A stretch of DNA of 64,000 bases from a virus: IMG/VR virus record IMGVR_UViG_3300009103_000003, positions 117,200-181,199 of that record; one strand, given 5' to 3'. The notes beneath the pieces were generated by a model that had not been told where the DNA came from, made no database searches, and saw only the letters and a list, made by a program, of their open reading frames with translations. Position 1 is the first letter of the stretch; every line of letters starts with the position of its first letter. Shown piece after piece: positions 7,678 through 15,624 of the stretch. The position numbers were made by a program, and so were the translations under genes.

Positions 7678-8037
7678 TTAGACTAGATCCCAACGGAAAC
7701 CGTTGAAAATCTTTTGTAGCTTACCCGTTATTTCTTCCATGCTTTCTGCATTGAGGGTAACTACTGATGAATCATCAAAATCTACACGAATTGCTCGTGG
7801 TACATTAGACATGTCTGGCGTTTGGCTTTTGCCGATATCGCCTGCTGTAGCGTAAACGCTATACTCTATAAATGTCACATTATCGTTCTCGAAGGATGGT
7901 CTCCGTCCCACATAGCAGGTCAAATCCCAGCCCTTGTGTGACGCTGTTTTAACCTTCTTTCGGTTCTCCAAAACTTTAGATATTAGCGCATAATAATCTT
8001 CACGCCCAGTTTCCGGAGTGTCAGTTCTCTCAACCAT
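7678..8037 (-). CDS. Hypothetical 119-residue protein, first gene of the conjugation operon
   Basis: An alpha/beta protein with alternating strands (GWDLTCYVGRR, VTFIEYSVYA, AIRVDFDDSSVVTL) and helices at both ends. No catalytic motif is seen and the family is not recognised. Its stop codon overlaps the ribosome site of the ubiquitin-like gene, so the two are co-transcribed and probably coupled. It may be a conjugation substrate, adaptor or regulator; this is inference from position only. Confidence 0.75.
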   Translation of the reverse strand: MVERTDTPETGREDYYALISKVLENRKKVKTASHKGWDLTCYVGRRPSFENDNVTFIEYSVYATAGDIGKSQTPDMSNVPRAIRVDFDDSSVVTLNAESMEEITGKLQKIFNGFRWDLV

Positions 8038-8058
8038 TGATCCTCTTTTTCTGCTCGG

Positions 8059-8679
8059 CTATCGCTTCTGAGAGGGGTGGTCCTTAAATAAAACCGAATA
8101 TTTTCTTTTTAGGAATCGAATATGTTTTTTGACGCTATTTGAATACCTCGCCGGTCGAGTACATTTCCTACACTGGGAATCGGTACCACACTTGTCGAGG
8201 CATTTATTTTGGACATACTTCCAGCCTTGCCCGCCGTTGTAGCAGGCAAACACTTTGGTACCACGACACTGCCTATAATTTTTCCGAAATAATGAGATTA
8301 AGAGAAGAGACGCTTTCATATTATTCTCTACGACAAGCATGTCCTTCTCACAGTCATTAAATCCGAAAACCTTTTTTAGTCGTTTTCTGTGGATGCGGCA
8401 GTTAACCTGCATCAGCCCATAATCACCGGTGTGGCTAATAGCCCGATCAGTGAGACCGGACTCAACCATCCCAATACCGATAATTTCGTATGCGTCATAC
8501 TCGCCAGGAATAAGCGGGAGAACCCTCTTGATCTGAGAGATATGTCTTTCGCTCAGAGACTTTGGGGGATTCCTTCCGGAACCACTGTACTTGGCCTTTT
8601 TTACTTGGGCCATAGAAATACTTAAACAAGCAGCGCTCATAAAACCGAACGCAAAAAGTGTTAGTAAAGTTCTCCTCAT
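8059..8679 (-). CDS. Secreted lytic transglycosylase (SLT domain)
   Basis: Residues 1-24 form a signal peptide ending SMA. The mature part has the SLT/lysozyme-like fold: catalytic glutamate E73 in the MVESGLTD motif, GDYGLMQVN at 85-93, and ACYNGG further on, all diagnostic of Slt70-type transglycosylases that cleave peptidoglycan in the periplasm. A Cys-rich segment (CLDKCGTDSQCRKC) near residue 160 is additional to the core and could form disulfides. Phages use such enzymes at entry or lysis; the signal peptide favours an exported, late-acting role or a modified-periplasm role. It lies 21 bases upstream of the 119-residue gene. Confidence 0.9.
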   Translation of the reverse strand: MRRTLLTLFAFGFMSAACLSISMAQVKKAKYSGSGRNPPKSLSERHISQIKRVLPLIPGEYDAYEIIGIGMVESGLTDRAISHTGDYGLMQVNCRIHRKRLKKVFGFNDCEKDMLVVENNMKASLLLISLFRKNYRQCRGTKVFACYNGGQGWKYVQNKCLDKCGTDSQCRKCTRPARYSNSVKKHIRFLKRKYSVLFKDHPSQKR

Positions 8680-9181
8680 TATACTCTCCTGGTTACGTTT
8701 CCGTTGCCCCCAGCAGTCCGCACAGACAAGCTATTGCTTCTTGCTGTATCCCAACAAGAAACTTTCCATTCGGTGCGAAGCTACAGGATTCAAGGCCCTG
8801 TTTTGGCGGGCCAGCCTAGTCAAGCATTTCTCAGAAACAATGGTGAAACCAACTTTGGATTTACACTGAAACCTACTTACTCTTAGAGCGGTCTTTTCCC
8901 GACTGTCAGCGTATCTTTCCCACGAATGGGACTGGCTACGCGCAGACAATGAAGCTTCTTTAACATCCGATCATAAGATGAACCTAGGGCCTGACAGGTG
9001 TGCCCCTGTTGTTTGAATTGCCACCTACCTAGGATGGCAGCGTAAAAACAACTTTGGTGACAGTGACCTCGGTTTCCGTGTCATCATGAAAGGAACTAAC
9101 GTAAATTAGCCTTCATCAGTGTTATTATACCTTAGTAATTCTGTAATTTGCACTACATCCGGCGAACGCACACTCCTTGTG
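8680..9181. other. About 500 bases without a convincing gene
   Basis: No reading frame here has both a good start site and protein-like composition. On the minus strand a promoter-like GGTATAATA (near 9122-9130) could start a transcript of over 400 bases before the transglycosylase gene. Several short GC-rich complementary stretches (for example near 8800-8812 and 8990-9010) hint at RNA structure. It may be a long leader or a small RNA gene; I recognise no known RNA family. Confidence 0.35.
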
Positions 9182-9610
9182 TTAGGGCCTCGTAAACCTG
9201 AGTCCGCCGATAAGTATGGACTTTTTTATAGACATAGAGGCTTTCTTAGACATAGCAGCCAACGCCTTTCGGTCCCACTCAGGAGTCACCTCGTCTTTTA
9301 CAGGTGAGAGCGGCTCCCTATAGTCAGCTACCATTTCCTCGCCCGGAGCGATATCTTTAGTGGCATAGGCAATAAGTTTTTTGCCGGATTTCCGTAAACC
9401 CACATTGGCCACAGGTGAGTGGTTGAAGTAATCCCCCAGAAGGGTTTGGTGATAGTCCTTATAAACATCACCCGTGGGCTTACCGCTCTTTCTTATTAAG
9501 GCAACGCCGAGGACTTCCCCAGCCTTGTGGCCGCGCACACTGAAGCTCCCGGTCCCATCGATGGGGGACCGCTTGTGCTTTATCCGACCGTTTTCAACAT
9601 GAGATAACAT
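9182..9610 (-). CDS. SET-domain protein (probable lysine methyltransferase)
   Basis: The 142-residue protein has the short form of the SET fold. Residues 20-40 give the GTGSFSVRGHKAGEVLGV strands, FNHS (62-65) matches the N-H-S pseudoknot motif that binds S-adenosylmethionine, and ATKDIAPGEEMVADY (83-97) is the conserved C-terminal motif with the catalytic tyrosine Y97. SET enzymes methylate lysines on proteins such as ribosomal proteins or histones. No pre- or post-SET zinc domain is present. The ATG at 9610 follows GGTGG; a GTG nine bases earlier is the alternative. The target is unknown. The short length suggests a free-standing enzyme like those of some bacteria and giant viruses. Confidence 0.8.
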   Translation of the reverse strand: MLSHVENGRIKHKRSPIDGTGSFSVRGHKAGEVLGVALIRKSGKPTGDVYKDYHQTLLGDYFNHSPVANVGLRKSGKKLIAYATKDIAPGEEMVADYREPLSPVKDEVTPEWDRKALAAMSKKASMSIKKSILIGGLRFTRP

Positions 9611-9659
9611 ACTGTCCACCAGTATAACTGATAATACAAAAAATGGTCCAGCTAAAGAG

Positions 9660-9974
9660 CTAACCTTTCTTGTCAGTCTTCTTACTACGTTTTTCTGTAA
9701 ATATCGAGTTTATCGTTTGGTGGAGCAATAAACCAAAAACTTGGATGGACTTATGTTCCATCTCGGCTTCTGAGAAGAAGTTAATAGCTTCAACTACTTC
9801 GTGCCATAAGGTTTCCCACGCCATGGTGTTGCTTAGGGATGCATCGATGGTGATCGTTAGATCAACCCCATCGAAGATCCCATAAGCATCAAAATCGTCC
9901 AGCAGTCCCTTTTTCCGTAGTACTTTAAGAGTGTGTCCACCAATTGAGATTGCTTTCGGAAGTTGCCTTTTCAC
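9660..9974 (-). CDS. Small zincin-like protein with HEVVE motif
   Basis: The 104-residue protein contains WHEVVEAIN (57-65) and a further histidine H74 on the following helix. The HExxE...H arrangement occurs in a family of small phage proteins usually annotated as putative metallopeptidases. The preceding beta-rich part (LTITIDASL) fits that family. Whether it is an active protease is unclear because the second metal ligand is E rather than H. Confidence 0.6.
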   Translation of the reverse strand: MKRQLPKAISIGGHTLKVLRKKGLLDDFDAYGIFDGVDLTITIDASLSNTMAWETLWHEVVEAINFFSEAEMEHKSIQVFGLLLHQTINSIFTEKRSKKTDKKG

Positions 9975-9983
9975 GGTGGGCTC

Positions 9984-10211
9984 CTATTCGTCAGAGGCAG
10001 CGTCGCCTTCAGTTGCGTCAGACTTACCTACGTCCCCAGCGGTGCTTCCGGCGTCTGGTTGACTCGCAGCGGAGTCATCATCATCTCCGGAAAGCTTAGC
10101 AATGCTTTCTGGTGTATCGATAACACCGAAGAACATTCCTGCTCCCGCACCGGCCCCGGCAATCAGGCCGAGAAGGGCGGCTACACTCAAAATTTTCAAG
10201 AGCTTTTTCAT
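9984..10211 (-). CDS. Small membrane or exported protein with acidic tail
   Basis: MKKLLKIL then a Leu/Ala/Gly-rich hydrophobic segment (about 9-30) forms a signal anchor, followed by an Asp/Ser/Ala-rich acidic tail of about 40 residues. There is no lipobox cysteine. The family is not recognised. The start has a GGAGG-type site upstream (near 10216-10221). Confidence 0.65.
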   Translation of the reverse strand: MKKLLKILSVAALLGLIAGAGAGAGMFFGVIDTPESIAKLSGDDDDSAASQPDAGSTAGDVGKSDATEGDAASDE

Positions 10212-10231
10212 TTTGTTTCCTCCAGATTAAG

Positions 10232-10501
10232 CTACTCAAGCTGGCGCAAGCCGTTATGGCATTCCGCATATGCGTTGGCCAGAGAGATGAGCTTAACCCC
10301 CCTAGCTTCTTTGTAGTAGCCCGTGTCCAGAGTACACAAATGCTTGTGTACCTGTTCCGCTGCGTAGTACAGCTTTTCTAGGTTGGGAATATCATAAGCT
10401 CTCGGGAATAGTCCAGCTTTATCAAGCACTTGCGCGAACTCTGAAAATTTTTTTAATTCTTCTTTAGATTCTTGTGTATCTTTATTTACTTCATTACTCA
10501 T
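10232..10501 (-). CDS. Hypothetical protein, 89 residues
   Basis: A helical, charged protein (Leu/Lys/Glu-rich) with two Cys and several His (VHKHLCTLDTGYYKEA) but no clear metal motif. Its start overlaps the stop of the Api92-like gene by eight bases, so the two are probably coupled. Confidence 0.65.
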   Translation of the reverse strand: MSNEVNKDTQESKEELKKFSEFAQVLDKAGLFPRAYDIPNLEKLYYAAEQVHKHLCTLDTGYYKEARGVKLISLANAYAECHNGLRQLE

Positions 10502-11042
10502 TATCGTCCTCCATTTGCTCTAGGTAATCTACTCGCTCTGCACAGAAGTCAAATTCATCCGGCTTACCCTCTTTGCAGTCGTGCATTCCCCCATCTTTCC
10601 AAGTCATCGCCCCAGCGAACCAGCACCCGTATTCAACAAATTCGAGGCAGAACTCTAGGTCTGGGTTGTCCTCCGAAACTTTGTGGAGCCACGCCACTGG
10701 CGGACTCCACGCGCTCATGAAGCTCACGGTCCACGTTTTATCTTCTGGGGTTAGGTCGCAATAACTGAGGTCTTCGTTCGGGATATCCCACTTGGTTCCC
10801 CAGTTATGGACCTTCCAATAGTACCAAGCCTTATCCAGGGTAGGCTCTTTATCAGTCCCAATACTTCTTCGAATTTCGTGCAGAAAGCAGTCTTCGCTTT
10901 CGTTTAATTGCTGAACCTTTGATTCGGGCATTGGGTAGTGCGCTGACAACAGCCCATCACCCTCTTTTATCTTAGAAACAAAAAGGGCCAGCTTGTCGGC
11001 TGGCCCAGATATCTCGATATTATTTTCACACCAGTTTGGCAT
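10494..11042 (-). CDS. Api92-like/YubB ferredoxin-fold domain protein
   Basis: The N-terminus MPNWCENNIEISG is the hallmark of a family found on phages and plasmids (Api92-like, formerly DUF1281). The 182-residue length and the Trp-rich middle (NWGTKWDIP, FMSAWSPPVAWL) agree with that family, which is thought to adopt a ferredoxin-like fold. Its function is unknown. The ATG follows GGAG by 5 bases. Confidence 0.75.
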   Translation of the reverse strand: MPNWCENNIEISGPADKLALFVSKIKEGDGLLSAHYPMPESKVQQLNESEDCFLHEIRRSIGTDKEPTLDKAWYYWKVHNWGTKWDIPNEDLSYCDLTPEDKTWTVSFMSAWSPPVAWLHKVSEDNPDLEFCLEFVEYGCWFAGAMTWKDGGMHDCKEGKPDEFDFCAERVDYLEQMEDDNE

Positions 11043-11051
11043 GGATTCTCC

Positions 11052-11285
11052 TTAATCAGTATCTTCGTATCCCCCCCAGACACCCATGGTGCCCGAAGAC
11101 AAATCGAAGACATCAATATGTCTGTTCCTAGCGTTCTCTGGGGCCTGGTTTCTTTCCCTATAGACCTCTTCTATTAGGGACCGGGCCTGCTGCAAGGACA
11201 TGGTGAATGTAGAAATACTTGGGCTTGTATTCCGCACTTCGCGGAGCATACAACCAAGCTCGTCGTTACTTATTTGGTAGGTCAT
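11052..11285 (-). CDS. Hypothetical protein, 77 residues
   Basis: Mostly helical sequence with a Gly/Trp-rich acidic end (GVWGGYEDTD). No recognised motif. The start lies within the 3' end of the gene at 11266-11490, a 20-base overlap typical of this block. Confidence 0.6.
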   Translation of the reverse strand: MTYQISNDELGCMLREVRNTSPSISTFTMSLQQARSLIEEVYRERNQAPENARNRHIDVFDLSSGTMGVWGGYEDTD

Positions 11286-11490
11286 TGAAGTCCACGCTCA
11301 TTAGGGTTATTTGATTTTCGATGTCTGTAATAGTGATACCACGATTACTAACAGAAACAGAAATTCTTCTGTTATTAACGACTTTTTCGTTTGGTAACAC
11401 ATCAATACGATTTGTATCGTGCGCCTCCCCACTTTCTCCGAGGTACACTGTTAGTGGCTTGTCCTCGTAAACAGAATTATTGTCTCTCAT
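11266..11490 (-). CDS. Hypothetical protein, 74 residues
   Basis: Beta-strand-rich sequence (RRISVSVSNRGITITDIENQITLMSV) suggests a small beta-sandwich or barrel. No family recognised. Confidence 0.6.
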   Translation of the reverse strand: MRDNNSVYEDKPLTVYLGESGEAHDTNRIDVLPNEKVVNNRRISVSVSNRGITITDIENQITLMSVDFNDLPNK

Positions 11491-11505
11491 CGTCTAACCC
11501 CTAAG

Positions 11506-12120
11506 TTAGTTATGTAAATCTACAGCAACCAGATACTGGTGTTCTGGGCTTTCCTCACAACGGTGCATTGTATCCTGCACTCGCGTTCCGTAAATAACGG
11601 CATCGAAAAAATAGGACTCGAAGCAGTACCTTCCACTCAGAGACTGACCTATCTTTATAAGATAGAAGCCCAACATACCAAACCCCATAGGGCCATCGTC
11701 TTCGGGCAATTTATCCAAGTCTTTGAGTGCGGAGAACTTCTCCCCAAACTCCTTGTTACTTTCGCTGATTCGTTCAGCAGCACCTTTTTTGTCGTGGACT
11801 TCCAGGCCCCACAGATTCCTGACATCCGCCTCGGTGATCGTTCGGCCAAAGACCTTATCAACGTTTTCTGTGAATTCCCTGTTCTGCGATTCGGCCACAC
11901 GAGCAAGGGATTTCCTGAATTGCTCAGGGTCTTCTGAGAACTGTAATACGTTTTTATCGGTTCCGTCTTCATTCAAACCGAACAGCCCCTTCCAGCGCCC
12001 TCCGACTGAGTACCAGTCCCAGACTTGTCCGTCTCCGTAGGGCTCTATGGCTGCTTCCGCCATCTCTACTGCTTCTTCTTTGCTGTCCGCTTCAACAGCT
12101 ATTAAGTGTAATACATGCAT
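11506..12120 (-). CDS. Hypothetical phage protein with WYSVGGRW motif
   Basis: The 204-residue protein opens with MHVLHLIAVEADSKEEAVEM and has DWYSVGGRWKGLF near residue 36, a motif I associate with a widespread but uncharacterised phage family. The rest is mixed helix and strand with no catalytic signature. It overlaps the 12120-12377 gene by one base at the start/stop junction. Confidence 0.65.
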   Translation of the reverse strand: MHVLHLIAVEADSKEEAVEMAEAAIEPYGDGQVWDWYSVGGRWKGLFGLNEDGTDKNVLQFSEDPEQFRKSLARVAESQNREFTENVDKVFGRTITEADVRNLWGLEVHDKKGAAERISESNKEFGEKFSALKDLDKLPEDDGPMGFGMLGFYLIKIGQSLSGRYCFESYFFDAVIYGTRVQDTMHRCEESPEHQYLVAVDLHN

Positions 12121-12377
12121 TAGTCTTCCTCCTCGTCTTCGAGTATAATAACGTCTACTGGGTTGTGTGTTTCAATCCAGACTTTGGCCCCACAACCCAG
12201 GGGTTTGTCCGGTCGATATATTACTTTGGCCACCTCTCGACCATCTTGGTCAAATAGGATAGCTTCATGTCCGTAAACGTTTTGTTTATAAGTTTTTACG
12301 GTAAGAACAGGATCTCGGAGATCCTTCTTGGCATTCTTTTTAATCACGTGCTGGTTAACGTGTATTATAGTCTTCAT
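12120..12377 (-). CDS. Hypothetical protein, 85 residues
   Basis: A small alpha/beta protein with an acidic C-terminus (VIILEDEEED). It is the first gene of the minus-strand run down to 9984 and faces the plus-strand gene at 12425 across 47 bases that hold TATTATAG-like promoter sequence. No function recognised. Confidence 0.6.
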   Translation of the reverse strand: MKTIIHVNQHVIKKNAKKDLRDPVLTVKTYKQNVYGHEAILFDQDGREVAKVIYRPDKPLGCGAKVWIETHNPVDVIILEDEEED

Positions 12378-12424
12378 TCCACGCCCCGGCCTTCTGCTGT
12401 AGCATACGCGTGAGAGGTATCACG

Positions 12425-13294
12425 ATGTTTGAGTTACTCAATAAATATCTAATTAGAAAATCGCACGTCAAGCTGGCCGCGTTTGGTGATGACCAATTTA
12501 AGAAGGGTCCAAAGGATTCTGCTGCACACGCTTTAGAGAGATTAATGCAGAGGGGAAACTCCTCTAATCCTTCTGATGTGGCCAAGCAGGTAAAGGATCT
12601 CATCCAAAGATTGGGTGCCCGACCCGAATCCATCCGACTTACGGGTGCAGACGGTAAGATCTATTCCTCAAGCGCAAAAAATGTGAGCAAGCTCCCCAAC
12701 CAGATTGGCCTCAGGTTCCCTGGTCAGGATGGGTATGTCGTCCTGGAGAACAGGCGTGCTGCCGGGTTACCACCAAACTACACATTCAATACCGTTAGGA
12801 CGAAGGAGATGGGCCTTCGGCAAGGCACTGTTGCGATGGGGTGGAACAAGTTTAGAAATATGCTTGTCCCAGAAACCAAGGACACGACCCCAAAACCGAG
12901 GTCAGAGGCCTGGAGGACCGCACAACCCGAAAGAATCCAACGAGACTTTGGGTACAGGGCTCAAGGAAAGAAGGCTAAGCTTACCAAGGCAATGCAGCCC
13001 AAGTTTGAAGAAGCCCTTAAAGCTGTAGCTGAGACCAAGAAAAATTTACCTGCTGAACGGGCAGCGCTGGGGCTTCCAGAACTAGCTGGAGAGCCCCTAA
13101 CGCACAAACCCGGCCCAGTCCCCACAATTGCGGGCATGTCTAAGAATCGGGCACGTAAGTTTACCCGAGCAGCTTTAGCACTCGCCTCCAAAGGGAAGCT
13201 TAAGCTTGGATTTATTAATGCGCTTCGCCAATCACATCTTCAAGACGCTCTGGCTTTCCATTTGGGCCGAACGATATTCTCCACCCGTCAGTGA
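12425..13294 (+). CDS. Hypothetical protein with virion-like N-terminal motif
   Basis: A lone plus-strand gene (289 residues from the ATG at 12425, which has AGAGG eight bases upstream) in a minus-strand region. The N-terminus MFELLNKYLIRKSHVKLAA resembles the first residues of genes in the virion block near 62 kb (for example MNSLEKYAAK...EKLAA at 61937). The rest is Lys/Arg/Pro-rich and poorly conserved-looking, as in structural or DNA-packaged proteins. Its last 80 bases run opposite the 3' end of the 13215-13562 gene. Injection into the host with the virion is a possible role, by analogy only. Confidence 0.65.
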   Translation: MFELLNKYLIRKSHVKLAAFGDDQFKKGPKDSAAHALERLMQRGNSSNPSDVAKQVKDLIQRLGARPESIRLTGADGKIYSSSAKNVSKLPNQIGLRFPGQDGYVVLENRRAAGLPPNYTFNTVRTKEMGLRQGTVAMGWNKFRNMLVPETKDTTPKPRSEAWRTAQPERIQRDFGYRAQGKKAKLTKAMQPKFEEALKAVAETKKNLPAERAALGLPELAGEPLTHKPGPVPTIAGMSKNRARKFTRAALALASKGKLKLGFINALRQSHLQDALAFHLGRTIFSTRQ

Positions 13295-13562
13295 GACACG
13301 TGAAGTAGATACCGTCCCAACACATCTCTAAGCGCTCTCCCTTCTTAGGCCCTTCTAGCATTGCGAAGGTCCAAGTTCCTGGGGGAAAGTGTGTAGCAGT
13401 GTCGGTTGACCATGTACCTAGACCGAGCTTTTCGCCATCATTTCCGGCTAGCGGCTCGAATAAAAACGTTTCAAAGCAATACTCTGCTTGCTCCAATACT
13501 AACCAATTATCCTCATCAATTGTTGCTGAGAAGTTGGCTACTAATTTGCCATTTTTTTCCAT
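13215..13562 (-). CDS. Hypothetical protein, 115 residues
   Basis: The start MEKNGKLV has a strong AAGGAGG site. The protein is beta- and Trp-rich (GTWSTDTATHFPPGTWTF, GIYFTCLTDGWRISFG), suggesting a beta-barrel. It overlaps the end of the plus-strand gene by 80 bases, tail to tail. No family recognised. Confidence 0.65.
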   Translation of the reverse strand: MEKNGKLVANFSATIDEDNWLVLEQAEYCFETFLFEPLAGNDGEKLGLGTWSTDTATHFPPGTWTFAMLEGPKKGERLEMCWDGIYFTCLTDGWRISFGPNGKPERLEDVIGEAH

Positions 13563-13583
13563 AAGTAACCTCCTTGTTATGTA

Positions 13584-14093
<510 letters not shown>

Positions 14094-14101
14094 AACAACT
14101 C

Positions 14102-14569
14102 CTATTTGTTCGTGATGTCCTTTCGGATATCCGGATTCGATAAGTCTATAAATTTAATGTCCCCACAAAGAACTTTCGGGGTCCATTGCTTCTCCAGCTT
14201 TTCACTAAAAAAGCAGAGAGTCATACTTCTTCCCCGTTCTTCTAACAGGCGGAAGACGCCCAAAAGGGCTTGGTCGTTTGAGAGGATGGTAATCTCTTTA
14301 TCCTCAGAGAGAGCGGCCATAGCCGAGATCTCTGCTGTAAAGGCGTCTGCCTGGGTTGTTACGTCATACACATGTAGGTTGTAACCCAGGTCCTCTAAAC
14401 GCTTTAAAAATTTACTTTGGTTTACATTCTTTGGATCAGCCTTCGTAAAGGCCTCCACGGTCTCACTGTTTGTCTTTTCTTTTAAGACGGTAAGCAGCTT
14501 TTCGTAATTTATCGTGACGTTTAGATCACGAATTGCGAAGTATAATCTGCTTAAATCAATACAAATCAT
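14102..14569 (-). CDS. NYN/PIN-like ribonuclease
   Basis: The 155-residue protein fits the NYN (LabA-like) branch of the PIN nuclease fold. It starts with MICIDLSRLYFAIRDL (first acidic residue D5 in the IDxSxLY context), has DAFTAEISAMAALSEDKEITILSND with further acids near 75-100, and a closing strand in which a Gly precedes SMTLCFFS. NYN domains cut RNA with metal ions held by such acids. It is next to tRNA-Arg and a few kb from other RNA enzymes, so a role in tRNA or mRNA turnover is plausible but unproven. Confidence 0.7.
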   Translation of the reverse strand: MICIDLSRLYFAIRDLNVTINYEKLLTVLKEKTNSETVEAFTKADPKNVNQSKFLKRLEDLGYNLHVYDVTTQADAFTAEISAMAALSEDKEITILSNDQALLGVFRLLEERGRSMTLCFFSEKLEKQWTPKVLCGDIKFIDLSNPDIRKDITNK

Positions 14570-14638
14570 TTCTTATCCCCTGGAGTCAGTTAAGTCCCAT
14601 TGTTCTATAATACACACGTAATAAATTTACCCTGAGAC

Positions 14639-14660
14639 CCCAGCCCAACCAGAGGCTGGG
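14639..14660 (-). terminator. Stem-loop between genes, terminator-like
   Basis: CCCAGCC/GGCTGGG with an 8-base loop in the 130-base gap below the 14700-15014 gene. There is no immediate T-run, so termination would be weak. Confidence 0.35.
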
Positions 14661-14699
14661 CCGGGGACAGGGTTATTTATTAGGGATGATAATACAGGA

Positions 14700-15014
14700 T
14701 CATTTGCTCGGCACCATAGTTGTTGTGGAAAAACCATTTCCTTCCATAGTCACCGAATAACCCACACTGCTTTTTTCAAGCGCCATCACCCTTGAGAAGA
14801 CTTCTTTAACTGATTGAGTTACAAGAATTTCTCTTCCGTTGGACAACAACACCTTGGCCAAATCAGCTTTTTCTTCCCAGCAGCAAACAGGACCTCCCAT
14901 AGAGAAGTCTTCTGCAACCGCCTGATTTGGTTCGGAAATTAGAACAATGTCATCTGCTCGAACCAGGGTGAGGACCCATTCCTCGTCATCGTAGGCCGTG
15001 AGTTCAATGAACAT
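14700..15014 (-). CDS. Hypothetical protein with FlbD-like C-terminal pattern
   Basis: The 104-residue protein begins MFIELTAYDDEEWVL and contains VLLSNGREILVTQSVKEVF, a strand-turn-strand-helix pattern seen in the small FlbD family. Such proteins occur in phages with unknown function. The ribosome site is GGAGGAG. Resemblance is weak. Confidence 0.55.
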   Translation of the reverse strand: MFIELTAYDDEEWVLTLVRADDIVLISEPNQAVAEDFSMGGPVCCWEEKADLAKVLLSNGREILVTQSVKEVFSRVMALEKSSVGYSVTMEGNGFSTTTMVPSK

Positions 15015-15139
15015 GTGATGTCTCCTCCATTAATGTAGGTGAGACTATGCTCACTACAATCCTGCTCAGAGCAATACATAACCCTGTGCCTTCCCATATT
15101 ACCAACCATTAGCGGCTTTTCGCAAAGAATACAACGCAT
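14939..15139 (-). CDS. Small zinc-finger-like protein, 66 residues
   Basis: MRCILCEKPLM has a CxxC pair, followed by CSEQDC, giving four Cys that could bind zinc. The ATG at 15139 has AAGGAGG six bases upstream. The 3' end overlaps the next gene by 76 bases in another frame, long for this genome, so the C-terminal part is less certain. Confidence 0.55.
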   Translation of the reverse strand: MRCILCEKPLMVGNMGRHRVMYCSEQDCSEHSLTYINGGDITCSLNSRPTMTRNGSSPWFEQMTLF

Positions 15140-15179
15140 CCGATCCTCCTTAGTTTGTGGGGTGTTTCCCATCAAAGTT

Positions 15180-15187
15180 CTTATACC
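15180..15187 (-). promoter_or_regulatory. GGTATAAG promoter-like element
   Basis: CTTATACC on the plus strand, 41 bases upstream of the 15139 start. The context TGGGTATAAGAA matches the element at 42660. Confidence 0.5.
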
Positions 15188-15213
15188 CAGGAGGCGGGTG
15201 CATATTGCGCTTG

Positions 15214-15624
15214 TTATATGAGCGGCTCCCAACGAGAAATCATTTTGTCGATTGCCTCTTTAGGGACTCCATGAATGGAGCCAAAGTCGTTTTGGCACTC
15301 AATGACGTATAGAGCATATCCATACTTTTTGGCGAGCACAAAATAAGGCTCTGCTTCCCATCTCATAGAGAAGGTGTTGTGCACCGCGAGTGGTGTCCTC
15401 TTGTTTGCCATCGCGCTTTCCAGGTTGTTTCTACACTCCTCGTGTGCCTCCGGAAGAAGCGCTGGGTTGAATATGTAAGCCCCTGACTTCTCAAAGAAAT
15501 CATCTGCTGCAAACATATCCATCTTGCTCTCAACCAGCCTCTTGGCCACAGTGGTCTTTCCACTCCCAGGCAAGCCCCGGATCAGAAAAAGACATCCTTT
15601 ATGTTGTTGGCTGCTTTCTGCCAT
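15214..15624 (-). CDS. P-loop kinase of the N4BP2/polynucleotide-kinase type
   Basis: Walker A GLPGSGKT lies at residues 17-24, with ADDFFEKSGAYIFNP after it and AHEECRNNLESAM, then VHNTFSMRWEAEPY. This is the pattern of AAA_33 kinases related to the 5'-hydroxyl polynucleotide kinase domain of NEDD4-binding protein 2. They phosphorylate nucleic-acid 5' ends or small molecules. It overlaps the deaminase gene by 43 bases. Together with the tRNAs and the NYN-like gene nearby it may serve RNA repair; that is inference. Confidence 0.75.
   Translation of the reverse strand: MAESSQQHKGCLFLIRGLPGSGKTTVAKRLVESKMDMFAADDFFEKSGAYIFNPALLPEAHEECRNNLESAMANKRTPLAVHNTFSMRWEAEPYFVLAKKYGYALYVIECQNDFGSIHGVPKEAIDKMISRWEPLI

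Noticed and set aside
3402-8037. Calling the operon a Bil anti-phage defence system
   Set aside because: The parts agree in kind, but gene order, the extended E2 and the two unknown genes differ from what I recall, and the setting is a phage. A specific name would overstate the evidence.
12355-12633. 92-codon minus-strand frame
   Set aside because: Antisense to the start of the 12425 gene, with no ribosome site.
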